The notes beneath the pieces were generated by a model. It was not told where the DNA came from. It was given only the letters and a program-made list of their open reading frames with translations, and searched no databases. Made by a program: the position numbers and the translations under genes. 64,000 nt of DNA from Calothrix sp. PCC 7507. GTDB lineage: Bacteria > Cyanobacteriota > Cyanobacteriia > Cyanobacteriales > Nostocaceae. The DNA is taken from NCBI RefSeq assembly GCF_000316575.1, contig NC_019682.1, forward strand, positions 1,550,001-1,614,000, written 5' to 3'. Of the stretch, positions 1-8,105 are shown in pieces; the stretch's first letter is position 1; each line of letters begins with the position of its first letter.

Positions 1-546
1 CATGCATCTAAGGAGTCGTGTAAAAATAAGTTGAACAATTTAATATTTGTAGTGCGGGCATCTTGCCCGCGCGAGCAAGATGTTTGTCCTTTGGACACGC
101 TACGCGAACGCACTACTTATTTTTACCAGGACTTACGCAAGATGTGACTGTAAACCTGATTCTTGCGTAGCGGTAATTCATGAATTACCGCTACTTTTGT
201 TATGTTTTGCGTAAGTCATATTTACCATACTCAGTACTGAGTGCTGAGTCCTGAGTGCTGAGTAAATTAACGGGTACTCAGTACTTTTGCACTTGGTAAA
301 TGCCCCGCCCGATGTTAAGCGGAATCTTTTAATACAGGAGTTGGTTGATACCCCACCCCTCTCCTGTCGGAGACGCGCAAGGGACGTGGGTGGTCTTTTT
401 AACTCAGCACTCAGCACTCGGAACTCAGCACTCTTCATTATGTGAAGAAAAGTAAACAAAGCTAAAACTCCCCCCGTTGTAGGAAGTGGCGTGGCGGTCT
501 AATACTCAGCACTCAGCACTTTCAACTCAGCACTCTTCATGCCCAC
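1..546. other. Repeat-rich intergenic region
   Basis: No convincing gene. It holds a GCGGGCATCTTGCCCGC palindrome at 49-70 (same family at 4385-4406 and 14564-14594), a small inverted-repeat element at 130-217, and heptamer tandem repeats of the ACTCAGC/GCTGAGT type at about 229-263, 402-434 and 504-537. A 93-codon open frame on the minus strand is made almost entirely of these repeats and was not called. Confidence 0.7.
130..217. repeat. MITE-like element with nested perfect palindrome
   Basis: The ends are an 11-bp inverted repeat (GACTTACGCAA at 130-140, its complement at 207-217). Inside sits a perfect 28-bp palindrome at 167-194 centred on ATTCATGAAT. No coding capacity. The size and ends fit a non-autonomous element mobilised in trans; the source transposase is not in this window. 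Confidence 0.6.
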
Positions 547-2475
547 CTACTTAGATTGATGCAAGGGAATACTTATCGCAAATTCTGTCCCCTTGCCAAG
601 AGCAGAAATACACTCCAATTTCCCCTGATGTTTTTCGGTGACAATTTGGTAACTAATCGATAAGCCTAATCCTGTACCTTTGCCAACTGGCTTAGTAGTG
701 AAAAAGGGGTCAAATAACCGCTGTTGTATATTTTCTGGTATACCCAAACCATTATCAACAATGCGAATTATTACTTGTTTGTTGCTAGTAATTTCAGTAT
801 GAATGCGAATTTGCCCTTTGTCTTCTTTTAATGACAAATGATTTATCGTAAATGACTCTTCAATTGCATCAATAGCATTTGTGAGAATATTGATAAATAC
901 TTGATTGAGTTGTCCTGCATAGCAATTTATATTTGGGATATCGCCATATTGTTTATTTACCTCAATAGCTGGACGGTTAGATGTAGCCTTGAAACGACTT
1001 TCTAAAATCATCAATGTACTATCTATCCCCTCGTGGATATTCACTGCTTTCATATCTGCTTCATCTAACCGAGAGAAATTTCGCAGAGATAGCACAATTT
1101 CTTTAATTCTCTCAGCGCCAACCTTCATCGAAGCTAGTAACTGTGGCAAGTCTGTAGCTAAGAAATCAATATCAATTGCTTCAGCCTCATCTTCAATCTC
1201 TGGGACTGGTTGGGGATAGTATTGTTGATAAAGCTGCAAAAGTTTGAGTAAATCTTCAATATAGTCATTGGCAGGTGCAATATTACTATAAATAAAGCTG
1301 ACTGGGTTATTAATTTCGTGTGCTACTCCTGCCACTAACTGTCCTAAACTGGACATCTTTTCTGTATGAATTAGTTGAGATTGAGCTTGTTTTAATTCTC
1401 GTAAAGTTTGCTCTAGTTCTTGCGCTTGGTGTCGTAATGTATTTTTTTGTTCACTCAACAAGATGACTTGGGCTTGTGTCTGTTTAGATAAATGTATTTG
1501 TCGCCAACCTATAACTGTAGCGATGACAAGTAACCCACCTAATATGGAAGCAAGTATATTGAGAGATTCTAATTGAGATTCGATATTTTGGCGGGGTATG
1601 ACTAGTGCTATTGACCAATTGGCTTGTTTGAGAGGAACATGTGCAACATACTTGCTTGTACCGTCAATATGAATGAGTGCAATTTTCAGTTCTTTGTTTA
1701 GCATGTGACGAGCGATCGCTGCTAAATTGGGGTCAGGTGACTCCAGAAAACTGACTGCTGGTTTTTCTGCTGTGGAAATTAATTCTGGATTAGGGTGAGC
1801 AATAGCATATCCCTGAGAGTTGAGTGCAAAGGCATAGCTATTTTTGCCGTATTTCAGTTTATTGACTACTTGGGTCACACGATCTACTTTGAGACTAGCG
1901 AAAATCACTGCTTTGGGAACGCCGATTCCATTACTTTGGTAAATGGGAGAGGCCACTGCTATAGCAGGAAGTCCCGTAGTCCGACCAATGAAAGGATCGG
2001 AAATATTGACCTGTCCTAAAAATCCTTTTTGAATGTAATCGCGGTCATTATTTTTTTGCTTACTTTTACCAGCCTCAGTAGTGTAAAAAGAACCATCAGG
2101 ATAAGTTAGACCAAATACAAAAAATTCATTAATCCGCTTAATTTCTGGTTGTAAATATGGCTCTATTTCTGACCAATTTAAAGAACGCACAGTCTTTGTA
2201 TTCGCAATAGTTTTAACTTCAGAAGAGCGAATTGCTAACCATTGATCAATCTTATCCGCTCCTTGGCGAACCTCAAGCAGTGCTTTTTCTTGAACTTGCT
2301 GGAGAATTATCTCTCTGACTATTTTATAGCTAGTAATAGCTATTACACTTATTGCTAAAGTTGTACCAATCAAAATCAACGGTGTTGTTAAAGCACGCGA
2401 TCGCTTATTAAGTTGCAGTCGATATCGCCAAATCTTCAACACATCTTGCAATTTTTGCTGACTAGCCAGGATCAT
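547..2475 (-). CDS. Membrane sensor histidine kinase with Cache-like domain
   Basis: A 642-aa two-component sensor. Residues about 29-53 form a membrane segment and a second lies near 306-325. The roughly 250 residues between them look like an extracytoplasmic Cache sensor domain. A coiled-coil linker leads to the H-box (VAHEINNPVSF, His about 386), then an N-box (NQVFINILTNAIDA) and the G boxes VDNGLGIP and GKGTGLGLS of the ATPase domain. The family autophosphorylates on the H-box histidine and passes phosphate to a response regulator. No regulator gene is adjacent, so the partner is elsewhere. GGAGA lies about six bases before the ATG, supporting this start. The ligand is unknown. Confidence 0.9.
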   Translation of the reverse strand: MILASQQKLQDVLKIWRYRLQLNKRSRALTTPLILIGTTLAISVIAITSYKIVREIILQQVQEKALLEVRQGADKIDQWLAIRSSEVKTIANTKTVRSLNWSEIEPYLQPEIKRINEFFVFGLTYPDGSFYTTEAGKSKQKNNDRDYIQKGFLGQVNISDPFIGRTTGLPAIAVASPIYQSNGIGVPKAVIFASLKVDRVTQVVNKLKYGKNSYAFALNSQGYAIAHPNPELISTAEKPAVSFLESPDPNLAAIARHMLNKELKIALIHIDGTSKYVAHVPLKQANWSIALVIPRQNIESQLESLNILASILGGLLVIATVIGWRQIHLSKQTQAQVILLSEQKNTLRHQAQELEQTLRELKQAQSQLIHTEKMSSLGQLVAGVAHEINNPVSFIYSNIAPANDYIEDLLKLLQLYQQYYPQPVPEIEDEAEAIDIDFLATDLPQLLASMKVGAERIKEIVLSLRNFSRLDEADMKAVNIHEGIDSTLMILESRFKATSNRPAIEVNKQYGDIPNINCYAGQLNQVFINILTNAIDAIEESFTINHLSLKEDKGQIRIHTEITSNKQVIIRIVDNGLGIPENIQQRLFDPFFTTKPVGKGTGLGLSISYQIVTEKHQGKLECISALGKGTEFAISIPLHQSK

Positions 2476-2745
2476 TTTGTTCTCCAGAGATTCAATCAGT
2501 TAACAGTTAACTGTTACCCTACTTAGAGTTCCCCATCGCTAGGTTGGATCAACAGTTATCAGTAGAGAGGATGTATTGATTCTGGGGTCAAATCCCCAAC
2601 TGAAACTGTGATCACTGTTCACTGATTTAACATACCTGGTAGCCTAAGAAAGCAGACTGCTAAATAAAGCGGAAAGTCTGCCGGGGCGATACTCCCCCCG
2701 GAGAACTTTCCAAGACAAAGTATAAATGCCGAGCGAGGTCGAGGT

Positions 2746-3450
2746 ATGGATGGTAAATTGATTGTCTTTGAAGGGGTGGAAGGCTGCGGTAAAACCAGTC
2801 AAATGCAGCTGTGTCAAGAATGGTTGCAAAGTCTTGGTATCTCTGTAGTCGTTACCCGTGAACCAGGGGGAACAGAGTTAGGTTTGCATCTGCGCCGCCT
2901 ATTATTGGAGAACGCTGAAAATCAACCAATTGCTGAGTTGACAGAATTGCTATTGTATGCTGCTGATAGAGCGCAACATGTAGAGCAAGAATTAAAACCC
3001 TATTTGGCAGCAGGGAAATATGTTTTATGCGATCGCTACACCGACTCTACCATTGCTTATCAAGGTTATGGCAGGGGTTTGAACATGAGTATAATTAATC
3101 ATCTCAACCAGATTGCCACTAGTGGTATGACAAGCGACCTGACTATTTGGCTAGATGTCGATGTAGAAGTAGGTCTAGCTCGTAAACGTTCAGTTGGAGA
3201 AGGTTTAGACAGAATTGAGCAAGAAGCGATCGCTTTTCATCACCGAGTCCAGCAAGGATACTCCGAGTTAGCTGCATCGTCCCCTAACAGGATTGTCAGG
3301 GTAGATGGTAATTCTAGCAAAGAAGCTGTGCAAAAAGTGATTCAGGGAATTTTGGGCGATCGCTTTACATTAAATAATTATCGTGAAACAAATCTGGAGT
3401 TGATTCGCAAAGACACTCCATCTTCCGATAAATCTAATTTTAGTGGTTGA
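2746..3450 (+). CDS. tmk: Thymidylate kinase
   Basis: Phosphorylates dTMP to dTDP for DNA synthesis in the cytoplasm. The P-loop FEGVEGCGKTSQ is at about residues 8-19, followed by the TREPGGT substrate loop, the DRY motif in CDRYTDSTIAYQGYGRG, and a LID-like region near RKRS. At 234 aa it is somewhat longer than the usual 205-215. The extra residues are a polar C-terminal tail whose last 73 bases overlap the 3' end of the convergent M48 peptidase gene. tmk is often next to holB in bacteria; here holB lies about 15 kb downstream on the same strand. Confidence 0.93.
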   Translation: MDGKLIVFEGVEGCGKTSQMQLCQEWLQSLGISVVVTREPGGTELGLHLRRLLLENAENQPIAELTELLLYAADRAQHVEQELKPYLAAGKYVLCDRYTDSTIAYQGYGRGLNMSIINHLNQIATSGMTSDLTIWLDVDVEVGLARKRSVGEGLDRIEQEAIAFHHRVQQGYSELAASSPNRIVRVDGNSSKEAVQKVIQGILGDRFTLNNYRETNLELIRKDTPSSDKSNFSG

Positions 3451-4280
3451 GGATTATTTTTTAATCGCTCATTGCCATCTATCCATAAAGAGAACCACAA
3501 ATATTTGCTCATTACCTGTTTTAAAGCATTGATTCTTTGTTGTGTCGGTGGATGGCTGCTAATTTCTGTGTAGTCTGAAGGGAAACGCGAAAACAGGTTC
3601 AAGACTCGCAAACCTCCATTTGCATCATAGCCAGCCTTACTCATATAGGTGTAACCAATTTCATCCGCTTGAAATTCATGCTGACGACTTAATGCTTGCA
3701 TGGTTCTCTCAAATTCTTGTTTTTTCTGAATAATAATTCGTTGTTTGATGACATCTTTTTTAGCGTGTGATATGGGAGTTTTTGATTTTCTCCGTTCTTG
3801 GACAATCCAATTGTTGTATTCTGCTTCTGCTTCTTTAAGTAATCTTTCTTGTAAACTAGCTTCGGCTTCTTCTTGCTGTGCAGAATGGCGCTGTGTGTGA
3901 TGAGCTAATTCATGACTGATAATAAAAGCTAAAGCTGCATCATCACCATGTATTTGGTCTAACAAACCTTTATAAATTACGATTTTGTTTAACTCATCTG
4001 CGTAGGCATTGATATTATATTTATCAGCGATTTGTAAGCGCCAGGGATGGTCATCAAGTCCGTTAGCACGAATTACTTTTTCTGCTACGCTATAGAACCA
4101 TTGTAGATTATTCTTTTTTGGTTGTACTCGTGGGGTATAAGTTGATAAATTTGTAGTAGTTGAAAGTGATGGTAATGGACTTACTACTTGCGCGAAACTT
4201 GGTGTATTGAGGTTTAGTAAAACGCTACTGCTAAGACCTAATGAGGTGAAAAAGATACTGCGAATGTATGAAGATGCCAT
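3378..4280 (-). CDS. Secreted M48-family zinc metallopeptidase
   Basis: A 300-aa protein with an N-terminal signal peptide (hydrophobic run SIFFTSLGLSSSVLLNL, likely cut after SFA). The zinc motif HELAHH is at about residues 122-127. The third ligand is probably the glutamate in QHEFQADEIG, the usual M48 arrangement. A charged helix rich in Glu, Lys and Gln lies between the two motifs. Probably an exported or membrane-associated protein-quality-control peptidase. The 3' end overlaps the tmk 3' end tail to tail. A 15-bp upstream motif at 4347-4361 resembles one upstream of the next secreted-protein gene. Confidence 0.85.
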   Translation of the reverse strand: MASSYIRSIFFTSLGLSSSVLLNLNTPSFAQVVSPLPSLSTTTNLSTYTPRVQPKKNNLQWFYSVAEKVIRANGLDDHPWRLQIADKYNINAYADELNKIVIYKGLLDQIHGDDAALAFIISHELAHHTQRHSAQQEEAEASLQERLLKEAEAEYNNWIVQERRKSKTPISHAKKDVIKQRIIIQKKQEFERTMQALSRQHEFQADEIGYTYMSKAGYDANGGLRVLNLFSRFPSDYTEISSHPPTQQRINALKQVMSKYLWFSLWIDGNERLKNNPQPLKLDLSEDGVSLRINSRFVSR

Positions 4281-4746
4281 AATCGTAAACGCCTATTTGC
4301 TTTGTTTGAATCCCTTTGATTATGTTTACGACAAAGCAATAGTGTATTTACGCAGTTTATATTGAAATATTTATTAATAAAAAAGCGGGCAAGATGCCCG
4401 CGCTACAAGTTTGAATGAAAAATATCTAAGAAAACAATTATAGCGGTTCCCATTCAGATGCGGTACAAAATTATATCCCAAACTGTGGGGGCACGGCACT
4501 GCCCATTGGTGTCAACTTAAGCCCAGATGGCTTATTGCACAGCTTACCTACCCACCTTGGAATGAATTCCAAGGCTAATAGGCAAAGTTTACTAAAGTAA
4601 ACTGGGGATAAATGATAATTTTTAGTTAGCTTTAGCTTACTTTTGCTATTAGACTCAGAATTCATTCTGAGGCGGGACATGGATTTCACGTTAAGTTGAC
4701 ACGCATGGGCACTGCCGTGCCCTTATGAGTGTACCTCACGTAACTG
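4281..4746. other. Intergenic region with repeats
   Basis: Contains the TTTACGCAGTTTATA motif at 4347-4361, a GCGGGCAAGATGCCCGC palindrome at 4385-4406 and a long inverted repeat at 4489-4722. A 72-codon open frame inside the inverted repeat has no protein-like features and was not called. Confidence 0.6.
4489..4722. repeat. Inverted repeat with 32-bp arms, MITE-like
   Basis: The left arm at 4489-4520 and right arm at 4691-4722 are inverted copies differing at about three positions. They enclose about 170 bp. Each arm begins with its own near-palindrome (GGGCACGGCACTGCCC), related to the GGGCANTGCCC repeats found in the polysaccharide island. I could not see a target-site duplication. Confidence 0.55.
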
Positions 4747-5310
4747 CTACAAAATTTGAAAAGCATTAAAAAATCTACTCGCGTCACCAACAGCAGGATT
4801 TTCAACGAAGAGTACATATATACGTTGACCTGCTAAAAATACTCTAAGTTTGGTAATTTTTTGCCCCTCTTGATATGTATATTCCTTACCAGGATAACTA
4901 CCTAAGGAGATATTGCGAGTTTCCAGTATTTTTTTATATTTATCTTGAAACCCACCGACAAATGCAGTCAATAATTCCTTTGGATCAACTTGGCTGATAT
5001 CTATCCGATACTGTCCGTAAAAAATCCCATATTTACTTTCATCTGTTTCTGCTAGTTGTGCCTCCATAAGTATATATTCATTATCTAATTTCATGGTCAT
5101 GACACCTGGCTCAACGGGTAAGATACCAGAGAAATTCCAGGTACTAGAGGAAACATTTTTCCATCCAGAAATGGTATTAGCTTCTGCTAAGATTATTGGC
5201 GATTCTGATTGACTCGCTTGGGTTTTTGATGCGCTAATGGCTTGTGCTTTGGGAAGACAAACTGAAGTTCCTAACACTAGGATTGCAAGTGCCAATTTCC
5301 ATGATTTCAT
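4747..5310 (-). CDS. Exported protein of unknown function
   Basis: A 187-aa protein with a clear signal peptide (MKSWKLALAILVLGTSVCL, probable cleavage after AQA near residue 24). The mature part has no motif I recognise; it looks like a mixed alpha/beta fold with no cysteine. AGGAG lies about 10 bases before the ATG and supports the start. It stands alone between repeat-rich gaps. Its upstream region carries ATTACGCAGGTTATA at 5410-5424, nearly the same as a motif upstream of the M48 peptidase gene, which may mean shared control of the two exported proteins. Confidence 0.75.
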   Translation of the reverse strand: MKSWKLALAILVLGTSVCLPKAQAISASKTQASQSESPIILAEANTISGWKNVSSSTWNFSGILPVEPGVMTMKLDNEYILMEAQLAETDESKYGIFYGQYRIDISQVDPKELLTAFVGGFQDKYKKILETRNISLGSYPGKEYTYQEGQKITKLRVFLAGQRIYVLFVENPAVGDASRFFNAFQIL

Positions 5311-5664
5311 GATTATGTATCTCCTATGAATATTGTCGATGTATTGTTTTAGATGTCAGTTATATTCTCTGAACCCCTTCATAGGAAGATACGAATTTAT
5401 TTACGTGCAATTACGCAGGTTATAAAAGATTTATTTTGATTTTCTCGAAGAATAATATAATGTTTTTTAGGGTGTGTGAAGGCTACAATAAAAAGCGTGA
5501 AGAAATCAAATCAATCTATATTGCGATCGCACACCAGCACCAACAGCAGATTCCTTGATATCATGCGAACGACTTACGTCGCGCAAGCTTCGCACCGCAC
5601 CATTTCCAGATGATTATAGTCGCCGCGATCGCAAGTTTTGTGAGCAATGCAAAATTAGACGCTT
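5311..5664. other. Intergenic region
   Basis: Holds the ATTACGCAGGTTATA motif (5410-5424), two HIP1-related sites, and at about 5564-5592 a dispersed repeat containing GACTTACGTCGCGCAAGC that recurs near 6762-6780 and 9497-9515. No gene seen. Confidence 0.5.
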
Positions 5665-5810
5665 TTACGTCTGACTCCAGTCTTCAATCTCTAAACCTTC
5701 GATTTTCTCGAAATCGCTGTGATTGTTAGTTACAAGAACCAAATCGTTAGCGATCGCAATTCCAGTATCAACTAAGGCTGCTTTCATCACTTCTTCTTCC
5801 CAAAAAAGCC
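5665..5810 (-). pseudogene. C-terminal remnant of a VapC-type PIN toxin
   Basis: Only the last 40-45 codons of a PIN-domain toxin remain. The visible stretch, DTGIAIANDLVLVTNNHSDF followed by EKIEGLEIEDW, matches the usual VapC ending in which an acidic residue, LVT and N-x-x-x-F precede a final gLxlEdW. The N-terminal two thirds, with the first catalytic aspartates, are absent. The remnant overlaps the 3' end of the antitoxin gene in another frame, so an internal deletion probably fused antitoxin and toxin ends. It cannot encode an active nuclease. Confidence 0.6.
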
Positions 5811-6031
5811 TGTTGACGACGGGTGATGATTTCCTCACTGAAATCGAAAAATGTCTCATCTGGCATATCATCCCAACAGCCTGCAAACTGCATGATTTGT
5901 TCGGGTGTGCTTTGAGATGCTTCTACACCGACTCGGAAATAATGGATAAAATTATATACTTCTTCCAGCTTTTCTTCAGGGATGAGATTGATTTCTGTTA
6001 GCAATTTGGTACATAAATTTGATGGGTTCAT
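5768..6031 (-). CDS. VapB/DUF2281-like antitoxin, orphaned
   Basis: 87 aa. The N-terminal half (IPEEKLEEVYNFIHYFRVG) and the middle (QIMQFAGCWDDMPDETFFDF, then RRQQAF) match the pattern of cyanobacterial antitoxins that pair with PIN toxins: a short helix pair followed by a toxin-binding WxdMpde segment. The last residues (GRRSDESSLS) do not fit and come from the deletion that removed most of the toxin gene. In an intact module it would neutralise the nuclease and repress the operon. Here the toxin is gone, so a role beyond leftover repression is doubtful. Confidence 0.65.
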   Translation of the reverse strand: MNPSNLCTKLLTEINLIPEEKLEEVYNFIHYFRVGVEASQSTPEQIMQFAGCWDDMPDETFFDFSEEIITRRQQAFLGRRSDESSLS

Positions 6032-6155
6032 GTTTTTTCCGTAGGATGTGTCGGCTTGTATTTATTTTAAATCTAGCGCGATCGCGTCAGCTTTCCGTAG
6101 GAATCACCCAACATACATAGAGCAAATTTACCAATTTATCAAATAGACTAATTAC

Positions 6156-6521
6156 TTACTTTTTGGTTACATTATGTGTAATAGCTGCAACTTCTTCCTC
6201 ATGAGATAAGTTTTTATCGCGGGTTTTAAACTCATCTAATAATTTAAAAAATCTTGCCAAACCAGCTTTTTCATCCTGACAATAGAGCATGATAATTTTT
6301 GCCCAGGAGTTTGAGGTATGCAGTTTATATTTCTGCTCGACAAAATCATGAAATTTGTCACAGAAATCTTTTTCTTCTTCGGTTAATTCAATGCCTAATT
6401 CTCTCCTAGCTATTTTATAACCTGCTAAGAATATAAATAAGTTGTTAACTGAAGCTCTACCAATATACATTCCTGGTCTAGCTTTAATTTTTTCTAATAT
6501 TTGATATATTCCACTACTCAT
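6156..6521 (-). CDS. Small conserved protein of unknown function (copy 1)
   Basis: 121 aa from the ATG at 6521. An upstream extension in the same frame runs into HIP1 repeat sequence and was left out. The protein begins SGIYQILEKIKARPGMYIG, continues with LxxFLxGYKIA, and ends in a helical region with KYKLHTSNSWAKII and ARFFKLLDEF. I recall similar small proteins in many bacteria, some near toxin-immunity genes, but cannot name the family. It lies 299 bp downstream of the DUF5615 gene, with repeats between, and is duplicated together with it. An identical copy is at 8891-9256. Confidence 0.65.
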   Translation of the reverse strand: MSSGIYQILEKIKARPGMYIGRASVNNLFIFLAGYKIARRELGIELTEEEKDFCDKFHDFVEQKYKLHTSNSWAKIIMLYCQDEKAGLARFFKLLDEFKTRDKNLSHEEEVAAITHNVTKK

Positions 6522-6819
6522 ATTAAACCTATTTAACCAACTTCCTGGTAAAGCTCCCCAGCAGATAACGAACTCACCGATGCACCTAAATATGAATATG
6601 TGTATATTAATGCTAAGGTCGCAGCAAATCGTCAAAGATACCCATAATTTTAGCGATCGCACTTTGAATTTAACCCGTACCGTAAAGCGATCGCACTTCT
6701 CAATCAAGCCTTACTGTAAAAGCGATCACACTTCTCAACCAAGCCTTACTCTACAAGCGAACGACTTACGTCGCGCAAGCTTCGCCCAAGCAACATTAAG
6801 CAAATTCTCATTACAAGTA

Positions 6820-7170
6820 TTATGGTGATGCAAATCTTACTTTATTTTCAGTAACGACTACAAACTGTTCGGGCAGTCTATCTGCATAATTTTCTAACAA
6901 AAGCTGAAGTTTATTGATTTTATTAGTAGCTCTTTCGTTCTCCAATCGCAAGAAAACTATACCTCTGTGCGAACTACCTTCTCGAAATACTTTATCACCA
7001 AAATCTTTATCGTTGGTTATTAAAATCCAATTTTCATTCAATGCTTTTTCTAGAACCTCGTCATCGCTGATACCCCGCGCTTCGTCATACACGGAGAACA
7101 CTTCATAACCCCGATCGCGTAACCAACGAGCAACTTTTGACCCGGTACATTCGTCTACTAAAAAGCGCAT
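6820..7170 (-). CDS. DUF5615 PIN-like toxin (copy 1)
   Basis: 116 aa. The N-terminus MRFLVDECTGSKVARWLRDR, the middle DDEVLEKALNENWILITNDK and the following DFGDKV are the conserved acidic motifs of the DUF5615 PIN-like nuclease fold. Its start codon directly abuts the stop of the upstream DUF433 gene with no spacer, so the two are translated together. DUF433-DUF5615 pairs are regarded as type II toxin-antitoxin modules; activity is inferred from family and context. An identical copy is at 9555-9905. Confidence 0.8.
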   Translation of the reverse strand: MRFLVDECTGSKVARWLRDRGYEVFSVYDEARGISDDEVLEKALNENWILITNDKDFGDKVFREGSSHRGIVFLRLENERATNKINKLQLLLENYADRLPEQFVVVTENKVRFASP

Positions 7171-7419
7171 TTAAGTATTTTCCACTAGTAGAGGCATAAA
7201 AGTGGTGTTTGATAGTGACTTACTGGCGAACAAAATACAAGCTTGAATATCTTCAGAAGTTAGCCCTTCGTATTCTTCGATAATTTCTGTGAAGCTTGCA
7301 CCATGAGCGAGGAGGTTAAGAATATACTCAACGCTTAAACGAGTTCCTTTAATGGTAGGTTTTCCTGCTAGGACTTTTGGGTTGAGGACTATTCGTTCTA
7401 GTAATTGCTGATTTGTCAT
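7171..7419 (-). CDS. DUF433 antitoxin (copy 1)
   Basis: 82 aa from the ATG at 7419. The core (VLAGKPTIKGTRLSVEYIL, then EIIEEYEGLTSEDIQACILF) is the DUF433 helix-turn-helix domain, with the typical G-K-P-x-I-x-G-T-R motif. It is the predicted antitoxin and probable operon repressor for the DUF5615 gene that follows at once. Compared with copy 2 it has Ala for Gly in LLAHGAS and Thr for Lys at residue 2. Unlike the rest of the duplicated unit, its 5' half carries at least nine base differences between copies. Confidence 0.8.
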   Translation of the reverse strand: MTNQQLLERIVLNPKVLAGKPTIKGTRLSVEYILNLLAHGASFTEIIEEYEGLTSEDIQACILFASKSLSNTTFMPLLVENT

Positions 7420-7445
7420 TTTTATTGTCCTTGTGGTTATATTTT

Positions 7446-7628
7446 CCAAAGCTTGCTGTTGCAGATAGGGTGGAACTAATGCGTATTCTCGCTTCAGAGT
7501 TGGAAACTAGTGACGATATTTATCCTTTAGAACCACACAAAACTTATTACCTAGAAACACCATACGATAATTTTGGTGTAGGGGAGGTTTTAATGCAAGC
7601 CATCCAACAGGGTGACAAGACTGATTAA
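7446..7628 (+). pseudogene. 5'-truncated small gene, partner of a retropepsin-like gene
   Basis: About 60 codons remain. The ending TYYLETPYDNFGVGEVLMQA resembles small cyanobacterial proteins usually encoded just before a retroviral-type aspartic protease gene. Protein-like sequence starts with KLAVADRVELMRILASELE right at the junction with the duplicated DUF433 segment, so the N-terminus seems to have been replaced by it. The frame stays open from an ATG at 7413, but those first codons are antisense to DUF433. The next open frame, six bases on, carries an aspartic protease motif. Confidence 0.45.
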
Positions 7629-7633
7629 ATAAT

Positions 7634-7792
7634 ATGCGATTCAAATACTCAACAAATAAACCATCGCAAAATGAATTTGATAGTTTGCCAAGAATTCCAC
7701 TTATTCTTCGTAGTAATAATAGATTTGTTGAAGTCGTTGGGTTAGTAGATAGTGGTGCGACGATACTTCCTAACCCACAGCAAAATCTGTAA
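7634..7792 (+). pseudogene. 3'-truncated retropepsin-like aspartic protease
   Basis: 52 codons. The segment IPLILRSNNRFVEVVGLVDS with GAT immediately after carries the D-S-G-A motif of clan AA proteases. The frame breaks right after the motif and stops at 7790-7792, inside the 3' end of the oppositely oriented xisI gene. The dimer-forming remainder is missing, so no protease can be made. The likely cause is insertion or rearrangement bringing in xisHI. Confidence 0.5.
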
Positions 7793-8105
7793 ACTGTCTT
7801 TTATAAGGTGAATGAAATCCGATAACAATGTCTTGTTTTGGAACTCCCATTAAAACTAGCTCTTCCGCAATATTTATCTCTGTTCCATTCCACTGAATCC
7901 AAATTTTTTCATTTTTGATATCAATGTGTATTGAACAACCATACACACGACGTTTATTTTCCCAGCCTACATTAACAAGTTGATAATGGTCGCGTACAGT
8001 ATCAAATATTTGTTCTACTTCTACATCGCCATAAGAAGGTTTATAACTACCATATTTTGTCAAAAGTTGCTGAATGTATTCCCTATATTTTTCTAACTTA
8101 TCCAT
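7770..8105 (-). CDS. xisI: XisI-like fdxN excision-controlling protein
   Basis: 111 aa. Recognised by the N-terminus (MDKLEKYREYIQQLLTKYGS), the DxxRDHYQLVNVGW segment, the HIDIKNEKIWIQWNGTE strand pair and the ending HSPYKRQFTDFAVG. XisI was defined as a factor needed for excision of the fdxN element in heterocysts. Most homologues in cyanobacteria sit in scattered xisHI pairs whose role is unknown. The start overlaps the xisH stop by 13 bp, so the genes are translationally coupled. No xisF recombinase is near. Confidence 0.85.
   Translation of the reverse strand: MDKLEKYREYIQQLLTKYGSYKPSYGDVEVEQIFDTVRDHYQLVNVGWENKRRVYGCSIHIDIKNEKIWIQWNGTEINIAEELVLMGVPKQDIVIGFHSPYKRQFTDFAVG

Larger units (their letters stand above)
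6075..7443. repeat. Direct repeat, copy 1 (1.37 kb duplication)
   Basis: Copy 2 starts at 8810, an offset of 2735 bp. As far as I can read, the first 1.2 kb is identical. From about 7294 to 7430 there are at least nine base differences. The unit carries a 121-aa gene, HIP1-rich repeats and the DUF5615/DUF433 pair. The left junction follows CTAG-A at 6075; the right end lies near 7443. Confidence 0.9.

Noticed and set aside
4471-4689. 72-codon minus-strand open frame
   Set aside because: Lies within the inverted repeat at 4489-4722; no ribosome-binding site or conserved motif.
6580-6828. 82-codon plus-strand open frame, repeated at 9315-9563
   Set aside because: Antisense to the 121-aa gene's upstream region and runs through HIP1 repeats. 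Identity between the copies is due to the DNA duplication.
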